A stretch of 64,000 nucleotides of DNA. Source: Microbacterium lacticum. Lineage in GTDB: Bacteria; Actinomycetota; Actinomycetes; Actinomycetales; Microbacteriaceae. Of the stretch, positions 11,097 to 19,671 are shown one piece after another. The notes beneath the pieces were generated by a model, which did not search any database, was not told where the DNA came from, and worked only from the letters and a program-made list of their open reading frames with translations. The position numbers and the translations under genes are program-made. The stretch is from NCBI RefSeq assembly GCF_006716815.1, contig NZ_VFPS01000001.1, forward strand, positions 1,054,001 to 1,118,000. The letters are read 5' to 3'. Within the stretch, counting starts at the first letter, position 1. Every line of letters starts with the position of its first letter.

Positions 11097-11720
11097 TTAC
11101 TCGGCGGCCTCTTCGGACTGCTCGGCGGCGACCTCGGCGTCGGCCTCCGCGATCTCCTCCTCGGCGGCGAGGGCAGCGGTCGGGACCGACACCGCGACGA
11201 TGAGCGTCTCGGGGTCGACGACCAGCGACGCACCCTTGGGCAGCGTCAGGTCGGCGGCGGTGATGCGCACGCCGTCCTCGAGGCCCTCGACGTCGACCTC
11301 GATGTTCTGCGGGATGTGGGTCGCCTCGACCTCGAGCAGCACCGTAGCGTTGTCGAGGTTGGCGATGGTGCCGGCGAAGGGCTCGCCGACGACGACGACG
11401 GGCACGTCGACCTGGATCTTCTCGCCCTTCTTCACCACGAGCAGGTCGATGTGCTCGATGATCTGGCGCACCGGGTCCTTCTGCACGTCCTTGACGAGCG
11501 TGAGCTGCTGCTTGCCGGCGACGTCGAGCTCGAGCACCGCGTTGGCGCGGCGGATGAGCAGCGAGACCTGGTGGCCCGGCAGCGACACGTGCACCGGGTC
11601 GGTGCCGTGGCCGTAGATCACGGCGGGGATCTTGCCGGCGGCGCGCAGGCGGCGGGCGTAGCCCTTGCCGAAGTTCTCGCGGACCTCGGCGACGACCTTG
11701 GTGTCGGTCTCGGTGGACAT
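11097..11720 (-). CDS. rplY: 50S ribosomal protein L25/Ctc
   Basis: 207-residue L25 of the Ctc type: an N-terminal 5S-rRNA-binding domain (residues 1-95, with GKGYARRLRAAGKIPAVIYG) and a C-terminal beta-rich TL5 domain, ending in an acidic Glu/Ala tail. The ATG at 11720 has GGAG 7 nt upstream; the longer frame upstream of it is not needed. It is upstream of pth on the same strand. Confidence 0.94.
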   Translation of the reverse strand: MSTETDTKVVAEVRENFGKGYARRLRAAGKIPAVIYGHGTDPVHVSLPGHQVSLLIRRANAVLELDVAGKQQLTLVKDVQKDPVRQIIEHIDLLVVKKGEKIQVDVPVVVVGEPFAGTIANLDNATVLLEVEATHIPQNIEVDVEGLEDGVRITAADLTLPKGASLVVDPETLIVAVSVPTAALAAEEEIAEADAEVAAEQSEEAAE

Positions 11721-11883
11721 GTTGTTCTCCTTGCGGGCGGTGGGCCCTGGTCTGGGGTCTGGGTCTCGACTCGAACGCACGCGCGTGAGGAATGCCCCGC
11801 AAGGCCTCACCGCGTCGATCACGGATGCCGCTTGAGCAGGCATCCCTCGCCGAAGTACGGGTTCAGTCTACCAGCGCGACCGC

Positions 11884-11889
11884 TACGAT
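11884..11889 (+). promoter_or_regulatory. -10 box upstream of a small membrane protein gene
   Basis: TACGAT lies 34 nt before the ATG at 11924. The intervening leader contains the ribosome binding site CGAGGAG. Confidence 0.4.
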
Positions 11890-11923
11890 GAAGACGTCGT
11901 TGAAGCAGACCCGAGGAGAACCC

Positions 11924-12046
11924 ATGGACTACGGCTGGATGTCGCACGCACTCATGTGGCTGGTGGGCCTGATGACGGTCTGCGCGACGATCGGCGCTTG
12001 CGGCGCGATGTTCGCACTCGGCCGCTCGAACTACCGCAAGGACTGA
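11924..12046 (+). CDS. Small membrane protein, 40 residues
   Basis: Forty residues beginning MDYGWMSHALMWLVG, with one membrane helix (about residues 9-33) containing two cysteines in a CATIGAC arrangement and a short basic end SNYRKD. GAGGAG lies 6 nt before the ATG and a -10 box is further upstream, so it looks expressed despite its size. Function unknown. Its last 16 bases overlap the end of the convergent kinase-like gene. Confidence 0.7.
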   Translation: MDYGWMSHALMWLVGLMTVCATIGACGAMFALGRSNYRKD

Positions 12047-12513
12047 TCGCGCACGGGCTGATCCTGCCCGGCACCCGACAGCAGCTGCGCGATCCGATCG
12101 ACGATCGACGCGAGATCGGCGTCGTCGGCGATCCGCACGCCCGGTTCGTCGCCCGCGAGCGGCTCGATCGCCGGGCGCTCGACGGGCTTCGCGCGACGCC
12201 AGCGTGAGCGCCGCGGCGGTGCGGCCTGGTCATCGACGACGAGTTCGACGAACACGACCCCGGGTACGCGCGCCCGGATGAGATCGCGCCGCGCGCGCGA
12301 CAGGGAACCACTGGATGCCACGAGGGCACGTTCGCGGGTGAACGCGAGCGCGAGGGCTTCGAGCCACACCTCGCCGAGGGTCGGTCCGCCCGGTCGCACC
12401 CGCGCCGGGTAGAGCTCCGCCGTGTCGAGGTAGCGCGCCCGCAGGCGCGCCGCCAGTGCCGCAGCGACGAGCGGCGTCGCCGCCTCGGCGGGACCGGTCA
12501 CCACGATGCGCAT
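12031..12513 (-). CDS. Gluconokinase-like protein with a degenerate P-loop
   Basis: 160 residues. Residues 1-40 follow the start of GntK/shikimate-kinase-like proteins (beta strand, P-loop position, helix, then LDTAELYP where gluconokinases have a DxDDLHP motif). The P-loop reads GPAEAATP and lacks the GK(S/T) needed for ATP phosphate binding. A central basic stretch (RRSRWRRAK) is unusual. It lies near gnd and a wrecked sugar-acid cluster, consistent with descent from a gluconate-type kinase, but kinase activity is doubtful. CACGAT lies 6 nt before the ATG, so it is probably leaderless. Confidence 0.6.
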   Translation of the reverse strand: MRIVVTGPAEAATPLVAAALAARLRARYLDTAELYPARVRPGGPTLGEVWLEALALAFTRERALVASSGSLSRARRDLIRARVPGVVFVELVVDDQAAPPRRSRWRRAKPVERPAIEPLAGDEPGVRIADDADLASIVDRIAQLLSGAGQDQPVRDQSLR

Positions 12514-12599
12514 GCCGCCATCGTGTCACGCGCCCGCACCGGGCCCCGGCACGGCGCGCGCATCACCGCGAACCGGCGATGCCCGTCGAGGCGCCAAGC

Positions 12600-12975
12600 T
12601 CAGACGACGCTCGTCATGCCGCCGTCGACGACGAGGTTCTGCCCCGAGACGAACGAGGACGCGTCGGAGGCGAGGAAAAGCAACGGTCCGTCGAGCTCGC
12701 TGAAGTCGCCCCACCGACCGGCCGGCGTGCGGGTCTCGAGCCACGCTGTGAAGGCGTCGTCGTCGACCAGGTCGCGGTTCATCTCGGTGGCGAAGTACCC
12801 CGGGGAGAGGGTGTTGACCTGGATGCCGTGGCGCGCGAGGTCGGCGGCCATGCCGCGCGTGAGTCCCGCGATGCCCGCCTTGGATGCCGAATACGGCGCG
12901 ATCGTCTGCCGTGCGAGCACCGACTGGACCGATCCGATGTTCACGATCTTCCCCGAGCCGCGCGCGACGAAGGAC
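12600..12975 (-). pseudogene. SDR oxidoreductase, C-terminal fragment
   Basis: About 125 residues of a short-chain dehydrogenase, close in type to gluconate 5-dehydrogenase. The readable part starts FVARGSGKIVNIGSV, then the catalytic YSASK, the segment HGIQVNTLSPGY, and the end VVDGGMTSVV. The Rossmann N-terminus with the cofactor-binding GxxxGxG is absent. Around 12971-12985 the frame gives way to the FAH-like fragment in another frame, so the 5' half was lost by deletion. Not expected to be functional. Confidence 0.8.
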
Positions 12976-12979
12976 GGCG

Positions 12980-13530
12980 ACGCGCATCCGCAGACGCACG
13001 TCGGCCAGGGATGCCTCGGTGTCGATCCACGGCCCGAGCGGCGTGTATCCGACGCCCGACTTGCTCTCGAAGTTGCGGGGATCGGCCAGCACCCGATCCG
13101 GGCTCGACAGGTCGTCGACCGCGCTGAGTCCGAGCACGTAGTCGCCGGCGTTCTGCACGGTCAACCCGGCGGTGCCGCGCGCGATCACCACCGCGATCTC
13201 GCCCTCGGCGACGGACGTCCCGGCGTCACGACGGAGCGTCACGGCCGTGCCGCTCGCGACGACGGTGCGCGGGCTCTTCAACCAGGCCTGCACGGGGCTC
13301 GGGTGGTCCGGCCCATTCTGCGCGATGCCGACGACCACCTGCGGCTCGCTCGGAGCGAGCACGTCACCGGTCACCTCCCCCACGGTCTCGAGGTCGGCGG
13401 GGAGCCGCCCGGCGGCGTGCGCCGCATAGGGGTCTTCGATCGCGCGCAGCGCCTCGCCGTCGCGTCGCACGTGCACGGTCTCGCCGGTCGCGGTGCGCAC
13501 CCGGCCGATCAGCACGTCGCCCCTCCCCAC
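12980..13530 (-). pseudogene. Fumarylacetoacetate-hydrolase-family protein, N-terminal fragment
   Basis: About 184 residues from the GTG at 13530. It shows the FAH-family order: an N-terminal beta domain, a segment around PQVVVGIAQN, then AEGEIAVVIARG (the metal-binding E-x-E region), GYVLGLSAVDDLS-like residues and the loop FESKSGVGYTPLGPWI. It breaks off at VRLRMRV, before the C-terminal beta-barrel, and joins SDR sequence. FAH enzymes of this group hydrolyse or decarboxylate 2-keto sugar acids. It starts 29 nt after the MFS fragment and was probably in one operon with it. Confidence 0.75.
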
Positions 13531-13558
13531 CGGGCGGCCACGCTGCGCCGCGCTCCCG

Positions 13559-14112
13559 TCACCATTCGACGGTCCGGATGGTCACGGTGGTCGACGACAC
13601 GCCCTCCCCCGCCTCGTCGCGCGACACCCTCACGGCATCGTCGAGACGCGTCAGGTCGCGGCGCAGGGTTTCGGGGACGAGGAAGGTGCAGGCGGTGGTG
13701 ATGAGCGCGAGCACCGTCATGTAGATCGCCAGCAGCACCCAGTTGCCTCCGCTCACGGCGATCAGGTAGGCGACGAGCACGCCCGCGAGTCCGCCGGCGA
13801 GCACCGCCGAGATCTCGCGCGCCATGGCGACGCCGAGGTAGCGGTGACGGTTGCCGAACATCTCGGGCAGCATCGCGCACTGGGGCCCGAGCATGACGTT
13901 CACCCCGAAGCCGATGCCGACGGCGATCACCGCGATCGCGAGCGCGTGGTTGCCGAGGGTGAGCATCCACCACGCGGGGAACGAGTACAGCAGCAGGAAG
14001 ACGGAACCGATCCGGTAGACCCGGCGCCGGCCCCACCGGTCGGAGAGGGCGCCGGTCAGCGGCACGGAGAAGATGCCGATCAGGGATCCGATCGTCACTC
14101 CCCAGGTGAGCA
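13559..14112 (-). pseudogene. MFS transporter, C-terminal half
   Basis: About 183 residues forming helices 7-12 of a metabolite:proton symporter-like MFS protein, with GALSDRWGRRRVYRIG as the conserved inter-helix loop and a charged C-terminal tail. The N-terminal six helices are missing. Upstream of about 14112 the sequence becomes, on the opposite strand, the end of a different enzyme. A sugar-acid substrate is suggested only by the neighbours. Confidence 0.8.
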
Positions 14113-14431
14113 GCTCTGGACCCTGCTCGACGGTGGATACGCGGGGTCGAACCTGCTCACGAGCCGCAAGGACAAGCTCGTCGCCGGCGACGACACCCCC
14201 TCGGGCGTCGCCGAGTACATGGTCAAAGACCTCCGCTTCGCGAGCGATGTCGCGCAGGCCACAGGCATCCAGCCCGCTCTGCTGCCGGCGCTCCGCACGA
14301 TCTTCGACGAGATCGTCGCGGTCGGGCTCGGCGGCCGCGACATCGCGGTGACCCGTCGCCTCACCGCCGAGCGCGCCGGCGCGGTCACAGCGGGAGCGGG
14401 CACGCCCGGGGCGGACTACGCTGAAGGATGA
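14113..14431 (+). pseudogene. 3-hydroxyisobutyrate dehydrogenase-like, C-terminal fragment
   Basis: Roughly 105 residues from EQLWTLLDGGYAGSN through LVAGDDTPSG and DVAQATGIQPALLPA, matching the helical C-terminal domain of beta-hydroxyacid dehydrogenases (tartronate-semialdehyde reductase/HIBADH group). The N-terminal NAD-binding domain is missing because the sequence joins an opposite-strand MFS fragment. Its stop overlaps the upstream ATG (14428) of gnd. Confidence 0.7.
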
Positions 14432-14460
14432 ACCCACCACCCGCATCGAAGGAGTCTTCC

Positions 14461-15927
14461 GTGCCCGAAGCCGACGCCCAGCCCACCGCCAATATCGGAG
14501 TCGTGGGACTCGCCGTCATGGGGTCGAACCTGGCCCGCAACCTCGCGAGCCGCGAGGGCAACACGGTCGCGGTGTACAACCGGTCGCGATCGAAGACCGA
14601 CGAGCTGGTTGCCGAGCACCCCGAGGCCGGGTTCGTGCCAGCCTTCAGCTACGAGGAGTTCGCCGCGGCGCTGCAGAAGCCCCGCACGGCGCTCATCATG
14701 GTGAAGGCCGGCGCCCCGACCGACGCCGTAATCGAGTCGCTGATGGAGGTCTTCGAGCCCGGCGACATCATCATCGACGGCGGAAATTCGCTGTTCACCG
14801 ACACGATCCGCCGCGAGAAGGCCGTGCGCGAGCGCGGATTCAACTTCGTCGGCATGGGCGTCTCGGGCGGCGAGGAGGGTGCCCTGCACGGCCCCTCGCT
14901 CATGCCGGGCGGCCCCGACGAGGCGTGGGTCACCCTCGCCCCGATCCTCCGGTCGATCGCGGCCGTCGCCCCCGACGGCGAGCCGTGCGTCACGCACGTC
15001 GGCCACGACGGCGCCGGTCACTTCGTGAAGATGGTGCACAACGGCATCGAGTACGCCGACATGCAGCTCATCGCCGAGGCGTACGACCTCATCCGCCGCG
15101 GCACCGGCAAGACCCCCGCCGAGATCGCCGACATCTTCGCCGAGTGGAACACCGGCGAGCTCGAGTCGTACCTCATCGAGATCACCGCCGAGGTGCTCCG
15201 CCAGGTGGATGCCGAGACCGGCAAGCCCCTCGTCGACGTCATCCTCGACTCGGCCGGCGCGAAGGGCACCGGCGCCTGGACGGTGCAGACCGCCCTCGAC
15301 CTCGGCGTCCCGGTCTCCGGCATCGCCGAGGCGACGTTCGCCCGGTCGCTGTCGAGCCACCGCGAGCAGCGCGCGGTCTCCGGCGGCCTTCCCGGCCCGG
15401 CCGAGGATGCCTTCACCGTCGACGACGCCAACGCGTTCGTCGAGCAGGTGCGTCTCGCCCTCTACGCCTCGAAGATCGTCGCCTACTCGCAGGGCTTCGA
15501 CGAGATCCGCGCCGGCGCCGCGCAGTACGGCTGGACGATCGACCTCGGCGCGATCAGCAAGATCTGGCGCGCCGGCTGCATCATCCGGGCGCAGTTCCTC
15601 AACCGCATCGCGGATGCCTACGCCGCCGAGCCGAACCTCGAAGTGCTCCTCACGGCGCCCTACTTCGTCGACGCCCTCGGTCGTGCGCAGGGCGCCTGGC
15701 GCCACATCGTCGGAACGGCCGCCACCGCCGGCATCCCCGCCCCCGCCTTCTCGTCGTCGCTCGCCTACTATGACGGGCTCCGCGCGAAGCGCCTGCCTGC
15801 CGCGCTCATCCAGGCTCAGCGCGACTTCTTCGGCGCGCACACCTACCAGCGCATCGACAAGCCGGGCACCTTCCACACCCTGTGGTCGGGCGACCGTACC
15901 GAGGTCGAGGCCGAAGACACGCACTGA
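14461..15927 (+). CDS. gnd: 6-phosphogluconate dehydrogenase (decarboxylating)
   Basis: 488-residue enzyme of the oxidative pentose phosphate pathway, converting 6-phosphogluconate to ribulose 5-phosphate with NADPH. The N-terminal GVVGLAVMGSNLARN, the catalytic stretches VGMGVSGGEEGA and HFVKMVHNGIEYADMQ, and the C-terminal region ending in a basic HTYQRIDKPG are all present. GTG 14461 was chosen because GAAGGAG precedes it by 6 nt. An in-frame ATG at 14428, 5 nt after TACGCT, would add 11 residues and cannot be excluded. Confidence 0.95.
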   Translation: MPEADAQPTANIGVVGLAVMGSNLARNLASREGNTVAVYNRSRSKTDELVAEHPEAGFVPAFSYEEFAAALQKPRTALIMVKAGAPTDAVIESLMEVFEPGDIIIDGGNSLFTDTIRREKAVRERGFNFVGMGVSGGEEGALHGPSLMPGGPDEAWVTLAPILRSIAAVAPDGEPCVTHVGHDGAGHFVKMVHNGIEYADMQLIAEAYDLIRRGTGKTPAEIADIFAEWNTGELESYLIEITAEVLRQVDAETGKPLVDVILDSAGAKGTGAWTVQTALDLGVPVSGIAEATFARSLSSHREQRAVSGGLPGPAEDAFTVDDANAFVEQVRLALYASKIVAYSQGFDEIRAGAAQYGWTIDLGAISKIWRAGCIIRAQFLNRIADAYAAEPNLEVLLTAPYFVDALGRAQGAWRHIVGTAATAGIPAPAFSSSLAYYDGLRAKRLPAALIQAQRDFFGAHTYQRIDKPGTFHTLWSGDRTEVEAEDTH

Positions 15928-15930
15928 CCG

Positions 15931-15946
15931 CGCGGCCACGGCCGCG
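15931..15946 (+). terminator. Hairpin after gnd
   Basis: CGCGGCC-ac-GGCCGCG starts 3 nt past the gnd stop; a further imperfect repeat (GCCGCGGGGTTC twice) follows to 15982. Terminator-like but without a T run. Confidence 0.5.
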
Positions 15947-15998
15947 GGGTTCGAGGCCGCGCAGTTCACGGCCGCGGGGTTCACGGAGGACGACTGGC

Positions 15999-17012
15999 CT
16001 ACAGCCAGTCGTTCTTCTTGAACACGACGTACAGTCCGGCGCTCACCGCCGCCATCAGGCCAATCGCGAACGGGTAGCCCCACGGCCACTCCAGTTCGGG
16101 CATGAAGCGGAAGTTCATGCCGTAGATGCCGGCGACGAGCGTCGGGGCGAAGCCGATCGCCGCCCACGACGAGATCTTCTTGACCTGGTCGTTCTGCTCG
16201 AGGCTCGTCTCGGTCATCCGCTGCATCGCCTCGTTGCGCCGCTGCTCGGCGAGCGACGAGTACACCGTGAGGGCGCTGTCGAGCGTGCCCCGGAACGACG
16301 TCACCCGCGCGTCGACGTAGCGCGCCCGGTCGGCGACCTCGCGGAACGCGGGGGCGTCGTCGATGTGCAGCCTGTTCTCGACGAGGCGCTGCAGACGCAG
16401 CAGCATGTCGGGCAGCGGCGCGGTCGCGTGCCCCAGATCGATCACCTCGCGCTGCAGCGCGAAGATCCGGTACGAGACGTCCTCGTCTTCTCCGAAGAGC
16501 TGCTCCTCGATCTCGTCGATATCGTGCTCGATGCCGTCGAGCACGTCGCGGTACCCGCGGGTCACGTACTCGAACGTGCCCCAGAGCACCCCGTACGGCC
16601 CGCGATCGAGCACGTCGGGGAGCTCTTCGAGGAGCGCCCGGAGCTTCTCCAGATCGATCGCCCCGTCGGGAGAGATCGCGATGAAGAAGTCCTCGCCGAC
16701 GAACAGGTCGACCTCGTGGCACTCGACGGTCTCCGCCGCGTCGTCGTACTGCCCGGGCTGCACCACGACGAAGAGGTGCTCGCCGTACCGGTCGAGCTTC
16801 GAGCGCTGGTGGGTGCGGAGGGCCGACGCGACCCCGAGGGGCTCGAGCCCGAACACCGCCGCGAGCTCGTGCACCTGCTCACGGGTGGGCTGGGACAGGT
16901 CCACCCACACCATGCCGCCAACCGACCGCGCCTGGGCGAGCGCCGCCGCCGGGTCGGGGTCGGTCTCCAGGGGTGTGTGACCGTCGTAGACGACGCAGTG
17001 CGGCTGGGCCAT
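15999..17012 (-). CDS. corA: CorA-type magnesium/divalent cation channel
   Basis: 337-residue inner-membrane channel of the CorA family: a long alpha/beta cytoplasmic domain, then two C-terminal membrane helices (about 275-296 and 308-328) with the signature GMN at the end of the first ([12 protein letters not shown]) and a basic tail. Transports Mg2+ and possibly Co2+ or Ni2+. TAGGGT ends 6 nt before the ATG, so the mRNA is probably leaderless. It converges on gnd. Confidence 0.92.
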   Translation of the reverse strand: MAQPHCVVYDGHTPLETDPDPAAALAQARSVGGMVWVDLSQPTREQVHELAAVFGLEPLGVASALRTHQRSKLDRYGEHLFVVVQPGQYDDAAETVECHEVDLFVGEDFFIAISPDGAIDLEKLRALLEELPDVLDRGPYGVLWGTFEYVTRGYRDVLDGIEHDIDEIEEQLFGEDEDVSYRIFALQREVIDLGHATAPLPDMLLRLQRLVENRLHIDDAPAFREVADRARYVDARVTSFRGTLDSALTVYSSLAEQRRNEAMQRMTETSLEQNDQVKKISSWAAIGFAPTLVAGIYGMNFRFMPELEWPWGYPFAIGLMAAVSAGLYVVFKKNDWL

Positions 17013-17018
17013 CCTGCC

Positions 17019-17024
17019 ACCCTA
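17019..17024 (-). promoter_or_regulatory. -10 box for leaderless corA mRNA
   Basis: TAGGGT on the minus strand, 6 nt (GGCAGG) before the ATG of corA. Confidence 0.5.
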
Positions 17025-17097
17025 GATGCCCCGACGCTGATGTCGGCGCCACGCCACGGCCGGCCCTGATGAGGCTCGGGAGCGGTTCGGGATCGGC

Positions 17098-17823
17098 TCA
17101 CGGCGTGATGTCGCGGATCGTGCCCTTCTCCAGCCGCAGCCGACGCCGCGCCCGCTTCGCGACGGCCGAATCGTGCGTGACGACGACCAGGGTGAGGCCG
17201 TCGGCGTTCAGGTGTTCGAGCACCGCGAGGATCTCGTCGCGCATCTGCTCGTCGAGGTTGCCGGTGGGCTCGTCGGCCAGCAGCACGCGCGGCTGCTTCG
17301 CGATGGCGCGGGCGATCGCGACGCGCTGCTGCTGGCCGCCGGAGAGCTCCCCTGGCCGGTGGTCGGCCCGCTCGGAGAGGCCGACGCGAGCGAGCGCGTC
17401 GGCCACCCGGGCGCCGCGTTCGGCCGAGTCGAGACCGAGAGGTTCGAGCCCCATCGCGATGTTCTCCGCGGCGGTGAGCGTCGGGATGAGGTTGAACGCC
17501 TGGAAGACGAATCCCACCTCCCGAGCGCGGAGCGCCTCCAGGTCTTTCGCCGACGCCGCGGCGAGGTCGGTGTCGCCGATCAGCACGTGCCCCGCGGTGG
17601 GCACGTCGAGCGCGCCGAGCAGCTGCAGCAGCGTCGACTTGCCGCCGCCGGTCGACCCCTGGATCGTGACGAAGTCCCCCGCCGCGATCTCGACGTCGAT
17701 GCCCCGCAGAGCGTGCACGATCCGGCCCTTCTGCTGGTAGGTCTTCGTGACCCCGGTCAGGCGGTACGCGGGCGGGGCGGGCGCGGCGGAGGCATCCGTC
17801 GCCGTTTGATCGATCATGGTCAT
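17098..17823 (-). CDS. ABC transporter ATPase (MacB/LolD type)
   Basis: 241-residue ATP-binding subunit. Walker [10 protein letters not shown] near residue 55, Q-loop VFQAFNL, signature LSGGQQQR, Walker [13 protein letters not shown] and the H-loop VVVTHD are intact. The N-terminal segment [14 protein letters not shown] is typical of MacB/LolD ATPases. ATG 17823 has GGAG 7 nt upstream; the much longer open frame upstream is a shadow of the permease gene. It follows the permease on the same strand 89 nt downstream, forming one transporter operon. Confidence 0.93.
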   Translation of the reverse strand: MTMIDQTATDASAAPAPPAYRLTGVTKTYQQKGRIVHALRGIDVEIAAGDFVTIQGSTGGGKSTLLQLLGALDVPTAGHVLIGDTDLAAASAKDLEALRAREVGFVFQAFNLIPTLTAAENIAMGLEPLGLDSAERGARVADALARVGLSERADHRPGELSGGQQQRVAIARAIAKQPRVLLADEPTGNLDEQMRDEILAVLEHLNADGLTLVVVTHDSAVAKRARRRLRLEKGTIRDITP

Positions 17824-17912
17824 GTCGTTCTCCTTCGATGAGATGGTCGGGGTGAGGTCGGGGTCGGATGCCACGGTCGCGCGCGCGTCCGTGGCGCCGG
17901 GCGGACGCTCGG

Positions 17913-19439
17913 TCATGCGACGGTCCGGAGCGCCTCGGCGGGGCTGAGACGCGCGGCCCGCCAGCCGCCGAACGCCCCGGCCACGAGGCCGCCGGCGACC
18001 GCCAGCGCGAGCGCGGCGAGCACGATCCACAGCGACAGCGGCGCGTGCAGGACGATGTCGGAGGCGGTCTGCGCGAACAAGCCGAACCCGCCCCCGCCAC
18101 CACCCGCGGGCGCACCCATGCCGCCGGCACCGCCCGCGCCCTCCATGCCGCCGCGGCCCGCCGTGGCGGCCGGTGCCGAGGAGATGGTCGGAGCGACGAG
18201 GTTGATGATCGTGACGCCGATGAGGCCGAGGACCACGCCCGCGACCCCGCCGATCAGCGCCTGCACGACCGACTCGCCGGCGACCTGACCGACCACCCGT
18301 GAGTTCGACCACCCGATGGCCTTGAGGGTGCCGAGCTCGCGGGTGCGCCGCGAGATCCCCGAGATCGTGAACAGCACCGCAAGGGCGACCGCGACGGCGA
18401 GGACGATGATCGACAGCCACGTGCCGAGGCTCGTGATGAGCGAGCCGGCGCTGGCGAGCGACCCCGACACGGTGGCGGCGAGGTCGGACTGCGAGCTCAC
18501 GGTGGCATCCGGCAGAGCGCTCTGCAGCGCCGACTGCACCGACGCGATGCCGTCGCTCGAGGTCGCCTGCACGTACACCGTCGAGACGACGTTGCCCGCG
18601 CCGGACAGGGTCTGCGCGACGTCGAGCGGGATGTAGACGTTCGCGGCGGTGTCGGCGTCGGCGCTGGCCGAGGCGGCGATGCCGACGACCTCGAAGCTCG
18701 TGCCGCCGAAGTCGATCGTGCTGCCGACGGAGAGATCGCTCGACGACGCGTAGGTCGCGTCGAGCACGGCGACGTTCGCGCCGGCGTCGGAGGAGGTCAG
18801 CGCGCGGCCAGACTCGATCATCACGGCGGACAGCGGACCCACCGTGATCGCCGACGGGTCGACGCCGAGCACGGTGAACGAGTCGACGCCGAACGAGCCG
18901 CCGCCGAAGCCGCCGCCGCCCTCGCCGGGCGTGCCCTGCGGCGCCTGACCCTGGGTCGCGCTGCCGTCCGAGCCGGATTGGCCGTCGGTGCCGGTCGCGC
19001 CGCCCGTCGGCGCCTGCGGCAGCTCGCCGCTGAAGGTCATGTTCGTGAGGCTCAGCGCGCCCGTCGCGGCGGCGACGCCCTCGACCGCGGTCACCTGGTC
19101 GACGGTGGCGGCATCGAGCGTCCCACGCCGGAAGTCGGTCACGAGCCGGGACTGGCTGAGCGTCGTCGTGCCGTCGGAAGACGTCTGCCCGCCGCCCTCG
19201 CCGAAGTCGAACCGGCCGCCGCCTCCGCCCTGCCCGGGCTCGGCCTCCGCACCGGTGACGGTGAGGTCGGTGCCGACGCCGTAGACGGATGCCAGAGCCT
19301 GCGCCTGCGCGTCGCGCACGCCCGCCGAGAGCGCGTTGACGATGATGACGAGCGCGATGGCGATGGCGAGGCCGATCGCGACGATCGTGGTCTGCTTCTT
19401 GCGCCCCGCCAGCTCGCGACGCAGGTAGGTCCAGTACAT
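17913..19439 (-). CDS. ABC transporter permease (FtsX/MacB type)
   Basis: 508 residues. One N-terminal membrane helix (about 18-40), a large extracytoplasmic MacB-PCD-like domain with Gly/Asp/Ser-rich low-complexity stretches (about 70-85 and 150-190), then an FtsX domain with three helices (about 330-355, 380-410 and 470-495), interrupted by another Gly/Ala/Met-rich loop (about 425-450). It pairs with the downstream ATPase. MacB-like systems move peptides or stress signals by mechanotransmission rather than classical transport. GGAG precedes the ATG. It diverges from a two-component system that probably controls it. Confidence 0.9.
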   Translation of the reverse strand: MYWTYLRRELAGRKKQTTIVAIGLAIAIALVIIVNALSAGVRDAQAQALASVYGVGTDLTVTGAEAEPGQGGGGGRFDFGEGGGQTSSDGTTTLSQSRLVTDFRRGTLDAATVDQVTAVEGVAAATGALSLTNMTFSGELPQAPTGGATGTDGQSGSDGSATQGQAPQGTPGEGGGGFGGGSFGVDSFTVLGVDPSAITVGPLSAVMIESGRALTSSDAGANVAVLDATYASSSDLSVGSTIDFGGTSFEVVGIAASASADADTAANVYIPLDVAQTLSGAGNVVSTVYVQATSSDGIASVQSALQSALPDATVSSQSDLAATVSGSLASAGSLITSLGTWLSIIVLAVAVALAVLFTISGISRRTRELGTLKAIGWSNSRVVGQVAGESVVQALIGGVAGVVLGLIGVTIINLVAPTISSAPAATAGRGGMEGAGGAGGMGAPAGGGGGGFGLFAQTASDIVLHAPLSLWIVLAALALAVAGGLVAGAFGGWRAARLSPAEALRTVA

Positions 19440-19611
19440 GGTTCTCCTTCTGTGTGGCGCGTCCGGCGCCGACGGATCGACGGTACGAGCGCCGTCGATG
19501 GAGAACCTCGGGCGAGATGATGTGGATGCTATGCGCGCCGGGGCTGGGGCGCGACGCGGGCGCGGGCACGGGCGAAGGTGGGCACCGAGGCATCCGTCTC
19601 GTGAGCGGATT

Positions 19612-19665
19612 CATAGATTTCGCATAAAGAACGCCATAGCCGCTTCACAGTGCGCCCATGACAAT
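19612..19665 (+). promoter_or_regulatory. Helically phased direct repeats and promoter of the response regulator
   Basis: CA(T/C)(A/G)-type motifs begin at 19612, 19623, 19635, 19646 and 19657, spaced 11, 12, 11 and 11 bp, in an AT-rich island between the divergent permease and regulator genes. OmpR-family regulators bind such direct repeats. GACAAT at 19660-19665 ends 6 nt before the regulator ATG and may be its -10 box. Autoregulation, and control of the transporter, is an inference. Confidence 0.5.
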
Positions 19666-19671
19666 TGATTC

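Noticed and set aside
12526..14446. Reading the SDR, FAH and MFS pieces as novel fusion enzymes
   Set aside because: The pieces are in different frames or strands and each lacks an essential half.
17098..19614. 838-codon frame covering the ABC ATPase and most of the permease gene
   Set aside because: Only the last 241 codons are ATPase and they have their own ATG and GGAG; the rest is a shadow of the permease.
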